A stretch of 64,000 bases of DNA from Duganella sp. 1224 (GCF_013408245.1 NZ_JACBYS010000001.1:2232001-2296000), one strand, 5' to 3'; positions 38,501 to 47,288 are shown, counted from the stretch's first letter. Numbers and translations: made by a program. The notes: generated by a model not told the origin, from the letters alone.

Positions 38501-41500
38501 CGGCGTCGGCGTCGGCAGCAGCGGCGCCAACGCACAGGCGATCACCAGCGCCAGCAACAGCGCCAACACCACTGTCTCCAGCAACGCCACTGGCGGCAGT
38601 GGCGGCAATAGCGCGGTTGGCGGTCAGGGCCTGGCGCAGGCAACGGCCAGCGCCAGTGGCGGCGCCAGCGTGGTGGTGACGGCCTACGCCGTCGGCGGTG
38701 GCGGCGGCACGAGCAGCAGCGCCTACGACTCGCAATTGGCAGCCGGTAATGGCGGTACCGCGCAGGCCCACGCGTCCGGCCAGTCCGACAGCGGCAACGT
38801 CACGCTCAACGCCACCCTGACCGGGGGCAGCGGCGGCTATGGCAACTACGGCAACCGCGGCGGCGATGGCGCGCTGGCGACAGCCGTCAATCTGGTCAGC
38901 GGCCACACCAGCGGCGGCCTGACGCTGAACCAGAACGCTAACGGCGGCCGCGGCGGCGACAGTGCCGCCGGCCAGGGCGGGCGCGGTGGCGACGCCGAAT
39001 CGCGTTTAACGCTGATCGACAGCGATGCCAGCGCACTGACCAGCGCCATCAGCGCCACCGGTGGCAGTGGTGGCACCAGCGGCACCAATGCCGTGGGCGG
39101 ACTGTCCGGCAATGCCGGCAACGCCAGCAGCGCCCTGGTGCTGAGCGCCACCCGCGACGGCGCCAGCGTCAACGGCAGCAGCCTGGCCATTGGCGGCGCC
39201 GGCAAAGCCGGCTGGTACGGCGCGCCCGCCGATGGCGGCAACGCCGACGCGCGCTTGCAGTTGAGCGCCAACGGCAACGTTAGCGGCAGCAGTGCTGCGC
39301 GCGGCGGCAACGCCAACGAGTCTGACTCTTACTACAATACCGGCGCCAACGGCAACGGTGGCGCCGCCAGTGCCGGCGGCGAAGTGTCGGCCAGCGGCGC
39401 CAACAGCGCCACGCTGACGGTCAGCGCCACGGGGGGCAACGGCGGCAGCACCGGTTATCAGTCGCTACAGGCCGGCAACGGCGCCGGCGGCAGCGCCAGC
39501 GGACGCGCCGTGTCGGCCAGCGGCGCCGCCAGCGTCAGCCTGACACTCACCGGCGGCAACGGCGGCAACAATTATTACAATGACGCCGCCGATGGCGCGC
39601 TGGCCGGCAACGGCGCCAGCGTCACGCTCAACAATGCCGCGCAGGGCAGCACCAGCGGCGCCCTCAGTCTGTCGCAACAAGCCAACGGCGGCGCCGGCGG
39701 CTGGGCGTACAACGGCCAGTCCGGGCTGGCGGGCAATGCCAGTTCGACGCTCACCGTCGACGACCAGCAGGCTGCCAGCTTGAGCCTGTACGCCGGCGCC
39801 ACCGGCGGCACCGGCGGCGGCGCCAACGGCAACCGCGCGCCAACCACTGGCGGAACCGCCGCCGCGCTGGCCGACGGTCGCGGCAACGGCGCCGTCGGCG
39901 TCACCAGCTACGCGATCGGTGGCGCCGGCGGCTACGCCTATAACGGCCAGGCGGCGCCGGGTGCCAACGCCAGCAGCAGCGCGCGCGGCGCCAGCGCCGG
40001 CGGCGATGTCGCCGTCTTCGCGCTGGCGCAAGGCGGTGCTGGCGGCTCGTCCAGCTATGCCAATGGCGGCGCCGGCGGTATCGCCAGCGCCAGCGCCTAT
40101 GGCAGCTCGGTCACGGGCAATGTTTCGGTGCGCGCCGATATCACCGGCGGCGCCGGTGGCGGCGCCACTGGCGATGGCGCGGCCGACGCGCGCGGCAGCG
40201 ATGGCGCGGCGGGCACGCTGAACAACGCCGTGGGCGGCAGCACCAGCGGCCAGTTGTCGCTGACCCAAAATGCTCGCGGTGGCGATGGCGGCTATGGTTA
40301 TCGCAGCGCCGGCAATGGCGGCGACGCCAGTTCCAGCCTGGTGCTGAACGACGGCCAGGCCAGCAGCCTGGTGCTGTCGGCCAGCGCGGCGGGCGGCGCC
40401 GGCGGCGGCACCGCCAGCGGAGTGAGCGGCAAAGGCGGCAACGCCACGCTGTGGCTGGACGCCAGCGCTGTCGGGCCGCTGCAAATCAGCGCCAACGCCA
40501 GCGGCGGCATGGGAGGTTACTACGGCGGTAGCGGCAGCAGCGGCGGCAATGGCGGCGACGCCAGCGGCACCGTGCGCGGTGTCAGCAATGGCGCCAACAG
40601 CGTCGACATCACCCTGAACGTCAGCGGCGGCAGCGGCTATGTGTACTCCAACGCCGGCGGCGTACTGCAGGCGGCGTCCGGCGGAGTGGCCCGTGACAGC
40701 AGCGTGTACGGCAGTTCCGGCAGCGGCGCGGTGGCGCTGCGCCTGACACAGACCGGCGGCTCCGGCATGGCCGGCTATTACGGCACCAACGGCGGCGACG
40801 GCGCCGACTCGGTGCTCAAGAATGCCGTCAGCGGCAGCACCGACGGCGCGCTCACGTTGACCCAAAGCGCCGCCGGCGGCAACGCGGGCAGCGCCTACGG
40901 CGGCGACCTCAGCACCGTCAACGGCAAGGCCGGCATGGCGCAGTCCTGGCTGACCCTCAACGACAGCAAAGCCAGCAGCGTTCAGGTACAGTTGAACGCC
41001 AGCGGTGGCGCCGGCGGCGCCAGCTGGAGCGAGACGCCTGCCAGTCAAGGCGGCAATGCCGACAGCCGCTTGCTGCTGCACACCAGCGGTAGCGCGGTGG
41101 GCAGCGCCACCGCCATCGGCGGCGCTGGCGGCGCGCATCCCGGCACCTACGGCGTGGGCGGCAACGCAACGGCACACGCCACGGTGGTCGCGCCCACGTC
41201 GGCCAGCGCCAGCGCGGTGGCCTCTGGCGGCTACAGCAATGCGGCGCAGCGCTACGGCGATGCCGACGCTTATGCACTGGCGCGCAGCAACCAAAGCGGC
41301 GGCACCAGCCTGGCGTCCAGCCAGGCCGAAGGCCGTCAGATCAGCGCGCTGGCGCAGGCCGAGGGCGTGGGACACGGCACCATCGCGGCGACCGCGTCCG
41401 GCCGCGGCGATAGCGGCAGCGTCACCGCCATCAGCATCGCCAGCGACGGCGCGCACACGCTCTCCAGCGCCAAGGCCACGGCACCGGTGGGCGGCGCCAG

Positions 41501-42170
41501 CGGCTACCTCTACGCCAACACCCAGGCGGGCCACGGCGGCGACGGCGCGGCGCAGCATGACCTGTCGACGCTGTATACGCCGCAAGTGCTGTCGCGCGTC
41601 ACCGGCGATCCGGGCGACAGTGCCACCTTGCTGGCCGGAGCCGGCAACGTGGCGGCCGCGCTGGCAGATGGCGTGGTGCACGGCAGCGGCGTCCTGGGCG
41701 CGTCGTATTCGGCCGATACCGTGCCGGCCGGCGGCAGCCAGACCTACCTGGCCAGCGGCCAATTCCAGTTCCAGACCACGCAGGCCGGCCACCTGGTGGT
41801 GGGCTGGCTGTCGACGTTTGCCTTGAATAGCGGCTTTGACGCGTTCAGCCTGAGCGTCAACAGCCACGGCACCCTGCTCTACACGCAGACCTTCAGCAAC
41901 GCCGGCGAGGCCGCCAGTTTCTTTAGCGATGGCACGCTGGACCTTGGCCAGTTCGGCGCCGGCGCGCAGGACCTGGAAATTGCCACGGCGCTCACCACCT
42001 ATGGCGGCGCCAGCGGCGGCTTCGGCCTGCGCTATGTGATCGGATCGGTGGCTGTCACGGCGGTGCCTGAACCATCCACCTGGGCCATGAGTCTGGCCGG
42101 CGTGATGCTGGTGCTGTTGCAGCGCCAGCGCCGCCAGCGACGCCAATTTAACCTGGAGCAACCAGCATGA
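35523..42170 (+). CDS. Giant glycine-rich PEP-CTERM surface protein with super-repeats
   Basis: The 2215-residue protein begins with a signal peptide (PLLLTLAVSQAYA) and ends with VPEPSTWAM (about residue 2181), a hydrophobic span and an Arg-rich tail, which is the PEP-CTERM sorting signal recognised by exosortase. Between them is a Gly/Ser/Ala/Asn-rich region full of GGxGG. Inside it, eight copies of a long unit start at about residues 241, 480, 681, 929, 1122, 1370, 1567 and 1766. Each opens with a motif like NAVSGSTSGALTLTQNA and then AGNASSTLTLND. A non-repetitive domain (about 2010-2180) precedes the anchor. Such proteins are exported matrix or surface components. No exosortase gene is in the window. 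GAAAGG lies eight bases before the ATG. Confidence 0.9.
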   Translation: MRMLPPGPPRKLVPLLLTLAVSQAYATDVSQYGVNGVNGAAGATPGAAGGNGGAGGSALASNTGGSDSSTSATASGGTGGNGGNGAPGIPAGNGGNAGAGGNGGSANATVGLVSDSYGYLSASAAGGRGGDAGVPGAAGSGALPGLGAAGGTGGTANASGNLSISNGGGYYSYLTISSAGGSGGVGQGSGYQGGAGAEASSTGTVHSDAYSTVVNLTQTGGNGGAGLAGARGSQGAQSTINNALSATVSGYASDLNQSGYGGNGGASDSAQAGHGGAGSSSLTLGGDLGNRATLRAAGVGGSGGDTQSGVAGNGGNGSAMLTLTSAPGSGQTTATASSSGGNGGNAYAGGQAGQAGSASSQFHVTGGYNVNGSATSSGGTGGSVGGGGSGNGQHGGNATASSSGQADQTLSLQTYVTGGAGGSGSGAGNSGGNGGAASGSVSGSVVGAGALYLNNDQTGGAGGAGINGAHGGTGAASLLDNTVSGTTTGYLSLAQSANGGGGGHSDSGTAGAGGNASSTLTVNDNSASDLAISLSANGGAGGHSDSGVTGMAGSATSNASGRADNANLNISSSARGGNGGGATNHGGSNTSGQHGATASASADGTNAGNGYVYVNTSATGGSGGDGYGAGQHGGNGATASASASAQSSTGSLQLGVTQQGGNGGDGYGGASGGQGADSHLLDAVSGSTGGSLQLAQYANAGNGGRSDGGVSGNGGNASSQLTLLDNSSNAVTLSVRAVGGAGGANTSGSGSNAGGNGSNAGGNGGSALVLLNGTSTRDGAALSLEASATGNGGGATPSGQIGTAGNASATVVGSSAGSLSAASNAVGGHGSNAPTGGDTVQARDGGSATSVVQGQASGANWASVSAAATGGRGSMAYGAGQQAGNGGSAISSASVAGGAASATSNATGGAGGDGYGGASGGNGAAISMVNTASGTAAGNLTLSQSAAGGKGGDSSAGAAGQAGSGSSTLSLSNASQPDLALYAYATGGAGGSSGVGVGSSGANAQAITSASNSANTTVSSNATGGSGGNSAVGGQGLAQATASASGGASVVVTAYAVGGGGGTSSSAYDSQLAAGNGGTAQAHASGQSDSGNVTLNATLTGGSGGYGNYGNRGGDGALATAVNLVSGHTSGGLTLNQNANGGRGGDSAAGQGGRGGDAESRLTLIDSDASALTSAISATGGSGGTSGTNAVGGLSGNAGNASSALVLSATRDGASVNGSSLAIGGAGKAGWYGAPADGGNADARLQLSANGNVSGSSAARGGNANESDSYYNTGANGNGGAASAGGEVSASGANSATLTVSATGGNGGSTGYQSLQAGNGAGGSASGRAVSASGAASVSLTLTGGNGGNNYYNDAADGALAGNGASVTLNNAAQGSTSGALSLSQQANGGAGGWAYNGQSGLAGNASSTLTVDDQQAASLSLYAGATGGTGGGANGNRAPTTGGTAAALADGRGNGAVGVTSYAIGGAGGYAYNGQAAPGANASSSARGASAGGDVAVFALAQGGAGGSSSYANGGAGGIASASAYGSSVTGNVSVRADITGGAGGGATGDGAADARGSDGAAGTLNNAVGGSTSGQLSLTQNARGGDGGYGYRSAGNGGDASSSLVLNDGQASSLVLSASAAGGAGGGTASGVSGKGGNATLWLDASAVGPLQISANASGGMGGYYGGSGSSGGNGGDASGTVRGVSNGANSVDITLNVSGGSGYVYSNAGGVLQAASGGVARDSSVYGSSGSGAVALRLTQTGGSGMAGYYGTNGGDGADSVLKNAVSGSTDGALTLTQSAAGGNAGSAYGGDLSTVNGKAGMAQSWLTLNDSKASSVQVQLNASGGAGGASWSETPASQGGNADSRLLLHTSGSAVGSATAIGGAGGAHPGTYGVGGNATAHATVVAPTSASASAVASGGYSNAAQRYGDADAYALARSNQSGGTSLASSQAEGRQISALAQAEGVGHGTIAATASGRGDSGSVTAISIASDGAHTLSSAKATAPVGGASGYLYANTQAGHGGDGAAQHDLSTLYTPQVLSRVTGDPGDSATLLAGAGNVAAALADGVVHGSGVLGASYSADTVPAGGSQTYLASGQFQFQTTQAGHLVVGWLSTFALNSGFDAFSLSVNSHGTLLYTQTFSNAGEAASFFSDGTLDLGQFGAGAQDLEIATALTTYGGASGGFGLRYVIGSVAVTAVPEPSTWAMSLAGVMLVLLQRQRRQRRQFNLEQPA

Positions 42171-42667
42171 GCGCGCACATCGACGACACCGTTAGCTATC
42201 CGGGAGCACGGCAAATGAAAATGGACGGCATGGAATTACGCCCCGTCACCCCAACAGGCGGCTGGAAAACCTGGCAGCTGACCGGCGCGCTGCTGGCGGG
42301 ACTGGTGGCAGCAGCGGCGCTGGCGGCGCTGGCCGTAAGCCATTGGCTCAACAACAGCGCCCGGGTGATCACGCCGGGACCGCTCGGCGGCTGGTATAGC
42401 GTCCAACTGGTGAATGGTCAGGTGTATTACGGCTTGCTGCTGGAAGCCACGCCGGCCTATATCAGGCTCGGCGATGTGTACTACATCCAGTCCTACCAGC
42501 AGCCCAACGGACAACCCGGCAATCGCGTGGTCAGCCGGCGCAAAAACGACTGGCACGGGCCGCTTGAGCAAACCATCCCCGCCGACAAAATCATGACACT
42601 GGACGCAGTCGGCCCGCAGTCACAGCTGGCGCGGCTGATCCAGCAGGACAAGGCCAGCCCGCCTTAA
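42167..42667 (+). CDS. Small membrane-anchored protein coupled to the PEP-CTERM gene
   Basis: The ATG overlaps the stop of the giant gene (ATGA), so the two are translationally coupled. The 166-residue protein has about 35 cytoplasmic residues, one membrane span (about 38-61) and an exported domain of about 100 residues. That domain contains GGWYSVQLVNGQVYYGLLLE and LGDVYYIQSYQQ. The NGQVYYG...L.DVYY pattern resembles a widespread uncharacterised family of small single-span proteins. No catalytic residues are recognised. Coupling suggests it acts on, or sits with, the glycine-rich protein, for example in its assembly. That is inference. Confidence 0.75.
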   Translation: MSAHIDDTVSYPGARQMKMDGMELRPVTPTGGWKTWQLTGALLAGLVAAAALAALAVSHWLNNSARVITPGPLGGWYSVQLVNGQVYYGLLLEATPAYIRLGDVYYIQSYQQPNGQPGNRVVSRRKNDWHGPLEQTIPADKIMTLDAVGPQSQLARLIQQDKASPP

Positions 42668-43452
42668 GCGGGGGCCAGGCATTGCTCCAGCGACAGCTCC
42701 AGCAGCGGGAAGTGGCCGGTGTCCACCTTGAAGAAGGCAGCCTGCGGGAAGATGATCTCCCACACGGCGCGGTCCTGTTCGGCGTCGATCATCGGATCGT
42801 AGGCGCCGAACAGCACCGACACCGGGCCGTCAAACGCGCTGCGCGCCGGCGTGTGGTCCAGCGCCGAGAAGTCGTCCGAGGTGGCCACCGAGGTCGGGCC
42901 GTCGAAGGCGCCCGGCTGCTGGATCAGTTCCGAGAACGAGCGCGCCGCCTCGGCGCCGCCATGCGGGCCGAAATACAGGTCGGTCACGTCCGGCAGCAGC
43001 GACAGTGCGCCGAACACGTCCCAGAAGCGCGGACGGCCCGGGTCTTCCTCGTACATCGCCAGCGCCGTGGCCAGCTTGCCGGCGTGCTGGTGGTCGGTGT
43101 GCACGCGGAAGGCGCGGCGCGCCAGGCGCAGCGCGGCCTGCTCCGGGTTGAAGGTGGGCGCCAGCAGCACGATGTTCTTGATCAGCTGCGGCACGTGACG
43201 CGCCAGGTGCACCGCCAGATGGGCGCCAAAGGAACTGGCCATCACGGTCAGCGGCTGGCCGGCTTCCGCGGCCACGCGGCGGAATTCGGTCAGCGTCGCT
43301 TCCAGCAGGTCGCGGTAGGGACGCTCCGCGCACGGCTTGGTCACCGGCTGGTGCCACCAGTGGACATTCGACGCCTCCGGATAGCGGGCGCGCTCAAACA
43401 CCGGACCAAGCCCCGGACCACCGTGCAGATAAAAGACCGAAATTGCTGCCAT
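42664..43452 (-). CDS. Alpha/beta hydrolase
   Basis: The 262-residue cytoplasmic protein has the alpha/beta-hydrolase layout: the oxyanion region FYLHGGPGLGPVF near residues 7-19, a nucleophile elbow read as ASSFGAHLA near residue 72 (Ser in place of the usual first Gly), the acid in LFGAYDPMID and the final histidine in DTGHFPLLE. The substrate is unknown; the HGGPG start is reminiscent of proline iminopeptidases and esterases. It converges on the preceding gene, with stop codons overlapping by four bases. A promoter TTGGCA-N18-TATAAT reads from the 80-base divergent region. Confidence 0.82.
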   Translation of the reverse strand: MAAISVFYLHGGPGLGPVFERARYPEASNVHWWHQPVTKPCAERPYRDLLEATLTEFRRVAAEAGQPLTVMASSFGAHLAVHLARHVPQLIKNIVLLAPTFNPEQAALRLARRAFRVHTDHQHAGKLATALAMYEEDPGRPRFWDVFGALSLLPDVTDLYFGPHGGAEAARSFSELIQQPGAFDGPTSVATSDDFSALDHTPARSAFDGPVSVLFGAYDPMIDAEQDRAVWEIIFPQAAFFKVDTGHFPLLELSLEQCLAPA

Positions 43453-43479
43453 GTTCTCTCCTTAGCAAAAGCAACAGGC

Positions 43480-43509
43480 ATTATAAATATTGTTGGTTGA
43501 CATTGCCAA
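43480..43509 (-). promoter_or_regulatory. Promoter of the alpha/beta hydrolase gene
   Basis: On the minus strand, TTGGCA (43509-43504) and TATAAT (43485-43480) are 18 bases apart, and the start codon follows at 43452. Confidence 0.6.
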
Positions 43510-43532
43510 AAACCCGCAGCACTATCGGGGGC

Positions 43533-44840
43533 ATGAAAAAATTCCTCCTCGCTTTTGCCCTGCTGCTGGCGACATCCGCGCACGCCCAGGCCCAGGTGCT
43601 GCCGCTGCGCGCGCAGGCAGCCGTCATCAACGAACTGCTGGCCGACCGCCTCGACCACCTGCTGCCGGAGATGATGGCGCAAACCGGCATCGATATGTGG
43701 GTGGTCGTCTCGCGCGAATACAACGAGGACCCGGTGCTGAAGACCATGCTGCCGGCCGAGTGGCTCAACGCCCGCCGCCGCACCATCCTGGTGTTCTACC
43801 GCGACGCCCGCAGCGGCAAGGTGGAGCAGCTGGCGGTGGCGCGCTATGACGTCGGCGGCATCAAGCCGCTGTGGGACAAGAAGAAATTCCCCAACCAGTG
43901 GGACGCGCTGGTGGACATCATCCAGACCCGCAATCCGCAGAAAATCGGCATCAACACCTCGACCCACTTCGGCCATGCCGACGGCATCGACCAGACCGAC
44001 TACGCCGAGCTGCTGGCGGCGCTGCCGGCGCCGCTGAAAAGCCGCGTGGTGTCGGCCGAACCGCTGGCCGTGCGCTGGCTGGAAACGCGCTCCGAGCGCG
44101 AGATGCAGATCTATCCGCAACTGGTCCACGCCACCCACAACATCATCGAGGAAGGCTTTTCCGAGCGCGTGATCACGCCCGGCATCACCACCACCGACGA
44201 CGTGGTGTGGTGGTTCCGCCAAAAGATCCGCGACCTGGGCTACGACACCTGGTTTCATCCGTCGGTGGAAATCCAGCGCCAGGACCCCAACCGCGCCAAT
44301 CCCAACGTGATCATTCCCGGCGACCTGCTGCACGTCGACATCGGCATCACCTACCTGCGCCTGAACACCGACATCCAGCAGCACGCCTACGTCCTGAAGC
44401 CGGGCGAAACCGCCGCGCCGGAGGCCTTGCGCAAGGCCTTCGCCGGCGCCAACCGCGTGCAGGACATCCTGCTGGCGCAATTCCAGACCGGCCGCAGCGG
44501 CAACGCCATGCTGGCGGCGGCGCTCCAGCAGGCCAAGGCCGAGGGCCTGCGGCCGACCATCTACAGCCATCCGATCGGCTACCACGGCCACGCGGCCGGC
44601 CCGGCCATCGGCATGTGGGACGCGCAAAACGGCGTGCCGGGCAGCGGCGACGAGCTGCTGCGGCCGCGCACCGCCTACTCGATTGAGCTGAGCAACACGG
44701 CCGAGATTCCCGGCTGGCGCGAGCCGGTCAACATCATGCTGGAGGAGGATGCCTACTTCGATGCAAGCGGCATCCGCTTCATCAACGGCCGCCAGAAACA
44801 GCTGCTGCTCCTGCCACGGCCGTCGCCATCCGTTGAATAA
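43533..44840 (+). CDS. Secreted M24-family (Xaa-Pro aminopeptidase-like) metallopeptidase
   Basis: The start at 43533 gives a signal peptide (KKFLLAFALLLATSAHAQ) and a 435-residue protein. The N-terminal creatinase-like domain spans about residues 20-185. The C-terminal pita-bread fold has HVDIG and LNTD (aspartate ligands), IGYHGHAAGPAIG (histidine), YSIELS (glutamate) and a final glutamate in MLEEDAYF, so a two-metal site is intact. Family members cleave X-Pro bonds or related substrates, here in the periplasm. GGGGG stands close to the ATG. It is divergent from the hydrolase gene. Confidence 0.88.
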   Translation: MKKFLLAFALLLATSAHAQAQVLPLRAQAAVINELLADRLDHLLPEMMAQTGIDMWVVVSREYNEDPVLKTMLPAEWLNARRRTILVFYRDARSGKVEQLAVARYDVGGIKPLWDKKKFPNQWDALVDIIQTRNPQKIGINTSTHFGHADGIDQTDYAELLAALPAPLKSRVVSAEPLAVRWLETRSEREMQIYPQLVHATHNIIEEGFSERVITPGITTTDDVVWWFRQKIRDLGYDTWFHPSVEIQRQDPNRANPNVIIPGDLLHVDIGITYLRLNTDIQQHAYVLKPGETAAPEALRKAFAGANRVQDILLAQFQTGRSGNAMLAAALQQAKAEGLRPTIYSHPIGYHGHAAGPAIGMWDAQNGVPGSGDELLRPRTAYSIELSNTAEIPGWREPVNIMLEEDAYFDASGIRFINGRQKQLLLLPRPSPSVE

Positions 44841-44986
44841 AGAAAACAAATAGTTCCGCCAAGCTCAGGAGTGCCACAAAGCGGCGACATTTGCGATGAT
44901 AACGGCATGGGACGCATGGCCAGAACGTCCCGCGCCCCCGCTCGCAATCCGCCCTCTTTTGGCCCCCACCCATCAGGAGCAAGCTT

Positions 44987-45478
44987 ATGAACTCGTTTGT
45001 AGAAACGCTGTCCCCGGCAGCACGCAACCACGCGGAAGCCCGCATCGACTATTACGCCGACCTCAGCCAGGCGGTCCTGCGCTCGCTGCGCCAATTGTCG
45101 GAGGTCAACGTCCAATTCAGCCGTGAATGGCTGGACGAGTCGACGGCGGCGATGCAACGCGCTGTGCTGACGCCGCCATCGGAACGCAGCGCGGACGCCA
45201 CGCCGCAGCAGGCCACCGCGCTGCTGCAAAAGCTGCAGAGCTATCACCAGCAGCTGGCCAAGCTGGCGACCGACTTCCAGGCGGAAATCAATAACGTGGC
45301 CCAGCAGCACGTGCCGCAGACCGCGCGCACCGCCACCGAGCTGGCGGACGCCGGCCGCAAGGCCGCCGGCCAGCATCTGGCGGACGAGGCCAGCCGCTTC
45401 GCCAATATCGCCGCGCAGAATCAGGCCTTCCCGCAGGCGGCGTCGATGCAGAGTGCCGACGAAGGGAACAAGAGCTAG
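44987..45478 (+). CDS. Phasin family protein
   Basis: The 163-residue protein is almost wholly alpha-helical and amphipathic, rich in Ala, Gln and Glu. The segments ARIDYYADLSQAVLRSLRQL and LQSYHQQLAKLATDFQAEI are typical of phasins, which coat polyhydroxyalkanoate granules. Length and composition fit the family, and its presence suggests PHA storage in this organism. No PHA synthase is adjacent. The gene stands alone, with a hairpin (45486-45510) after it. Confidence 0.85.
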   Translation: MNSFVETLSPAARNHAEARIDYYADLSQAVLRSLRQLSEVNVQFSREWLDESTAAMQRAVLTPPSERSADATPQQATALLQKLQSYHQQLAKLATDFQAEINNVAQQHVPQTARTATELADAGRKAAGQHLADEASRFANIAAQNQAFPQAASMQSADEGNKS

Positions 45479-45485
45479 TTGCCGT

Positions 45486-45510
45486 CGCAAGCGCTGTCAA
45501 GACGCTTGCG
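45486..45510. terminator. Hairpin between convergent phasin and SDR genes
   Basis: A perfect 8-bp stem CGCAAGCG/CGCTTGCG with a 9-base loop lies eight bases after the phasin stop. Only two T residues follow, so it is a weak or factor-assisted terminator at best. Confidence 0.4.
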
Positions 45511-45558
45511 TTACCTGGGCCGCAGCGGCGGCCCGTCCCGCTTGCCCGGCAACGACGG

Positions 45559-46554
45559 TTATGGCCCGCCGTTGCCGCCGACGGCGGCATACACCTGGCC
45601 GGTGGCATAGCTGGATTCATTCGACGCCAGCAGCACGTAGACGCCTGCCAGCTCGGCCGGCTGGCCCGGCCGCTTGAGTGGCGTGTCGGCGCCGAACTGC
45701 GGCAGCTTGTCGGGCGGCTGGCCGCCGGTCACCTGCAGCGGCGTCCAGAACGGCCCCGGCGCCACCGCGTTCACCCGGATCCCCTTGCTGGCCAGCTGCT
45801 TGGCCAGCCCCTTGGTGAAAATCATGATGGCGCCCTTGGTGGCAGCGTAGTCGATGATGTTCTCGCCCGGATCATACGCGTTGACCGAGGCGGTGTTGAT
45901 GATGGTGGCGCCCGCCTTCAGCAGTGGTATCGCCGCCTTGGTGATCCAGAACATCGCGTACACATTGGTCTTGAAGGTCTCGTCAAACTGCGCCGTGGTG
46001 ATGTCCAGTATCGAGTCGTGCGAGAACTGGCGGGCAGCGTTGTTGACCAGGATATCCAGCCCGCCCAGCTCGCGCGCGGCGTCGGCCACCAGCTTCTTGC
46101 AGAAGGCCTCATCCCGGATATCGCCCGGAATCGCCACCGCCTTGCGGCCCTCGGCGCGGATCAGCTGCACCACCTCGCGCGCGTCGGCCTCCTCGGCCGG
46201 CAGATAGTTGATGGCCACGTCCGCGCCCTCGCGCGCATAGGCGATGGCGGCGGCGCGGCCGATGCCGGAGTCGCCGCCGGTCAGCAGCGCCTTGCGGCCC
46301 TTGAGCCGGCCGGAGCCCTTGTAACTGGTTTCGCCATGATCCGGGCGCGGCGTCATCTTGCTGGTGAGGCCGGGCCACGGTTGCTGCTGCTTGGGGAATG
46401 GCGGCGCCGGGTAGGCGTCCAGCGGATTTTTGGGCGGCATCGGGGCGCCCTCGGCGGCGCCGCTCTGCGCCCCGGCCGGCGCCATGGCGGCGCCCAGCAA
46501 GCCGGTGGCCGCCGCGCCCACCAGCGCGCGACGCGAAGAATTCGGATGGTCCAT
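45559..46554 (-). CDS. Tat-signal short-chain dehydrogenase (YghA-like)
   Basis: The 331-residue protein opens with a twin-arginine-like signal ([19 protein letters not shown]) and a Pro-rich linker. The SDR domain has the cofactor loop [30 protein letters not shown], the catalytic Tyr-Lys in YAATKGA and the PGPFWTPLQ turn. The layout (extended N terminus before TGGDSGIG) is that of E. coli YghA-type proteins, which reduce aldehydes or ketones with NAD(P)H. A Tat signal implies that the folded cofactor-loaded enzyme is exported, which is unusual for an SDR. Confidence 0.88.
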   Translation of the reverse strand: MDHPNSSRRALVGAAATGLLGAAMAPAGAQSGAAEGAPMPPKNPLDAYPAPPFPKQQQPWPGLTSKMTPRPDHGETSYKGSGRLKGRKALLTGGDSGIGRAAAIAYAREGADVAINYLPAEEADAREVVQLIRAEGRKAVAIPGDIRDEAFCKKLVADAARELGGLDILVNNAARQFSHDSILDITTAQFDETFKTNVYAMFWITKAAIPLLKAGATIINTASVNAYDPGENIIDYAATKGAIMIFTKGLAKQLASKGIRVNAVAPGPFWTPLQVTGGQPPDKLPQFGADTPLKRPGQPAELAGVYVLLASNESSYATGQVYAAVGGNGGP

Positions 46555-46625
46555 GGGATGTCCTTTCGTGATCGGGAAAGCACATCATTCCCCCATCCGT
46601 GCCGCCGCACTGTGCGGCAAGGCGC

Positions 46626-47288
46626 TTACAGGAAGCGTTCGGGGATATCCTGCACAAACGGGTACATGGAGAAATACGGCTTGGCCTCCTCCAGCACCTG
46701 CCGCACCGACGGCCGCGTCACCAGCCGCTCGAAGTAGCTGTGCAAATGATGGTATTCCTCCGGGAAAGGCACCAGCGTGCTGGCATAGAACAGCGCCGGC
46801 GCCGCCGCGCAGTCGGCCAGGCTGAAGCGTTCACCGCACATCCAGCCGCGCGTGGCCATGCGCTTCTCGATCATCTTGTAGGCGGTCTTGAGCTTGGTGC
46901 GCTCCCTGGTCTGGTCGCAGCTCAGGCCGGTCAGGTGGGCGTCGACGATGGTCTGCATTGGCCCCTGCACGTAATTGTCGAAGAAGCGGTCCCACAGGCG
47001 CACCTCCAGCGCGTCGTCCCACTCGGCCGGGATCATCGGCGCCGCGCCCGGGTAGTGGCGGTCCAGGTACTCGATGATGACCGACGTCTCCGGCACGTCG
47101 CGCACGTGCGCGTGGTCGCGCAGCACCGGGAACTTGCACAGCGGCCAGATCGACTCCAGCTCGGCGCGGTCGGCGGCGTCGCCGAGGTTGATGATGCGCT
47201 TGTCGAACGCGGTGCCGTTCTCGTACAGCGCGATCAACACCTTGTGACAGAACGAGGCCAGCGGATGGTAATACAAGGTCAGGGACAT
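46626..47288 (-). CDS. Glutathione S-transferase
   Basis: ATG 47288 (MSLTLYYHPLASFCHKV) is the natural N terminus of a GST; the frame runs upstream without family resemblance. The 220-residue protein has the thioredoxin-like domain (residues 1-80: PLASFCHKVLIAL, KFPVLRD, ETSVIIEYLD) with a Ser/Cys active-site region at residues 11-13. An all-helical C-terminal domain follows, with FSLADCAAAPALFY. It probably conjugates glutathione to electrophiles or acts as a related transferase. It lies 71 bases upstream of the SDR gene on the same strand, and both may be in one detoxification transcript. Confidence 0.9.
   Translation of the reverse strand: MSLTLYYHPLASFCHKVLIALYENGTAFDKRIINLGDAADRAELESIWPLCKFPVLRDHAHVRDVPETSVIIEYLDRHYPGAAPMIPAEWDDALEVRLWDRFFDNYVQGPMQTIVDAHLTGLSCDQTRERTKLKTAYKMIEKRMATRGWMCGERFSLADCAAAPALFYASTLVPFPEEYHHLHSYFERLVTRPSVRQVLEEAKPYFSMYPFVQDIPERFL

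Noticed and set aside
35650..41200. Repetitive DNA considered as CRISPR array or tandem satellite
   Set aside because: Repeats are protein-level and degenerate, with no identical direct repeats and unique spacers of constant size, and they remain in one frame over 6.6 kb.
39465..42161. Minus-strand open frame of about 898 codons within the PEP-CTERM gene
   Set aside because: It arises from the repetitive GC-rich codons of the Gly/Ser/Ala-rich gene. There is no start signal, and the signal peptide and sorting motif lie on the plus strand.
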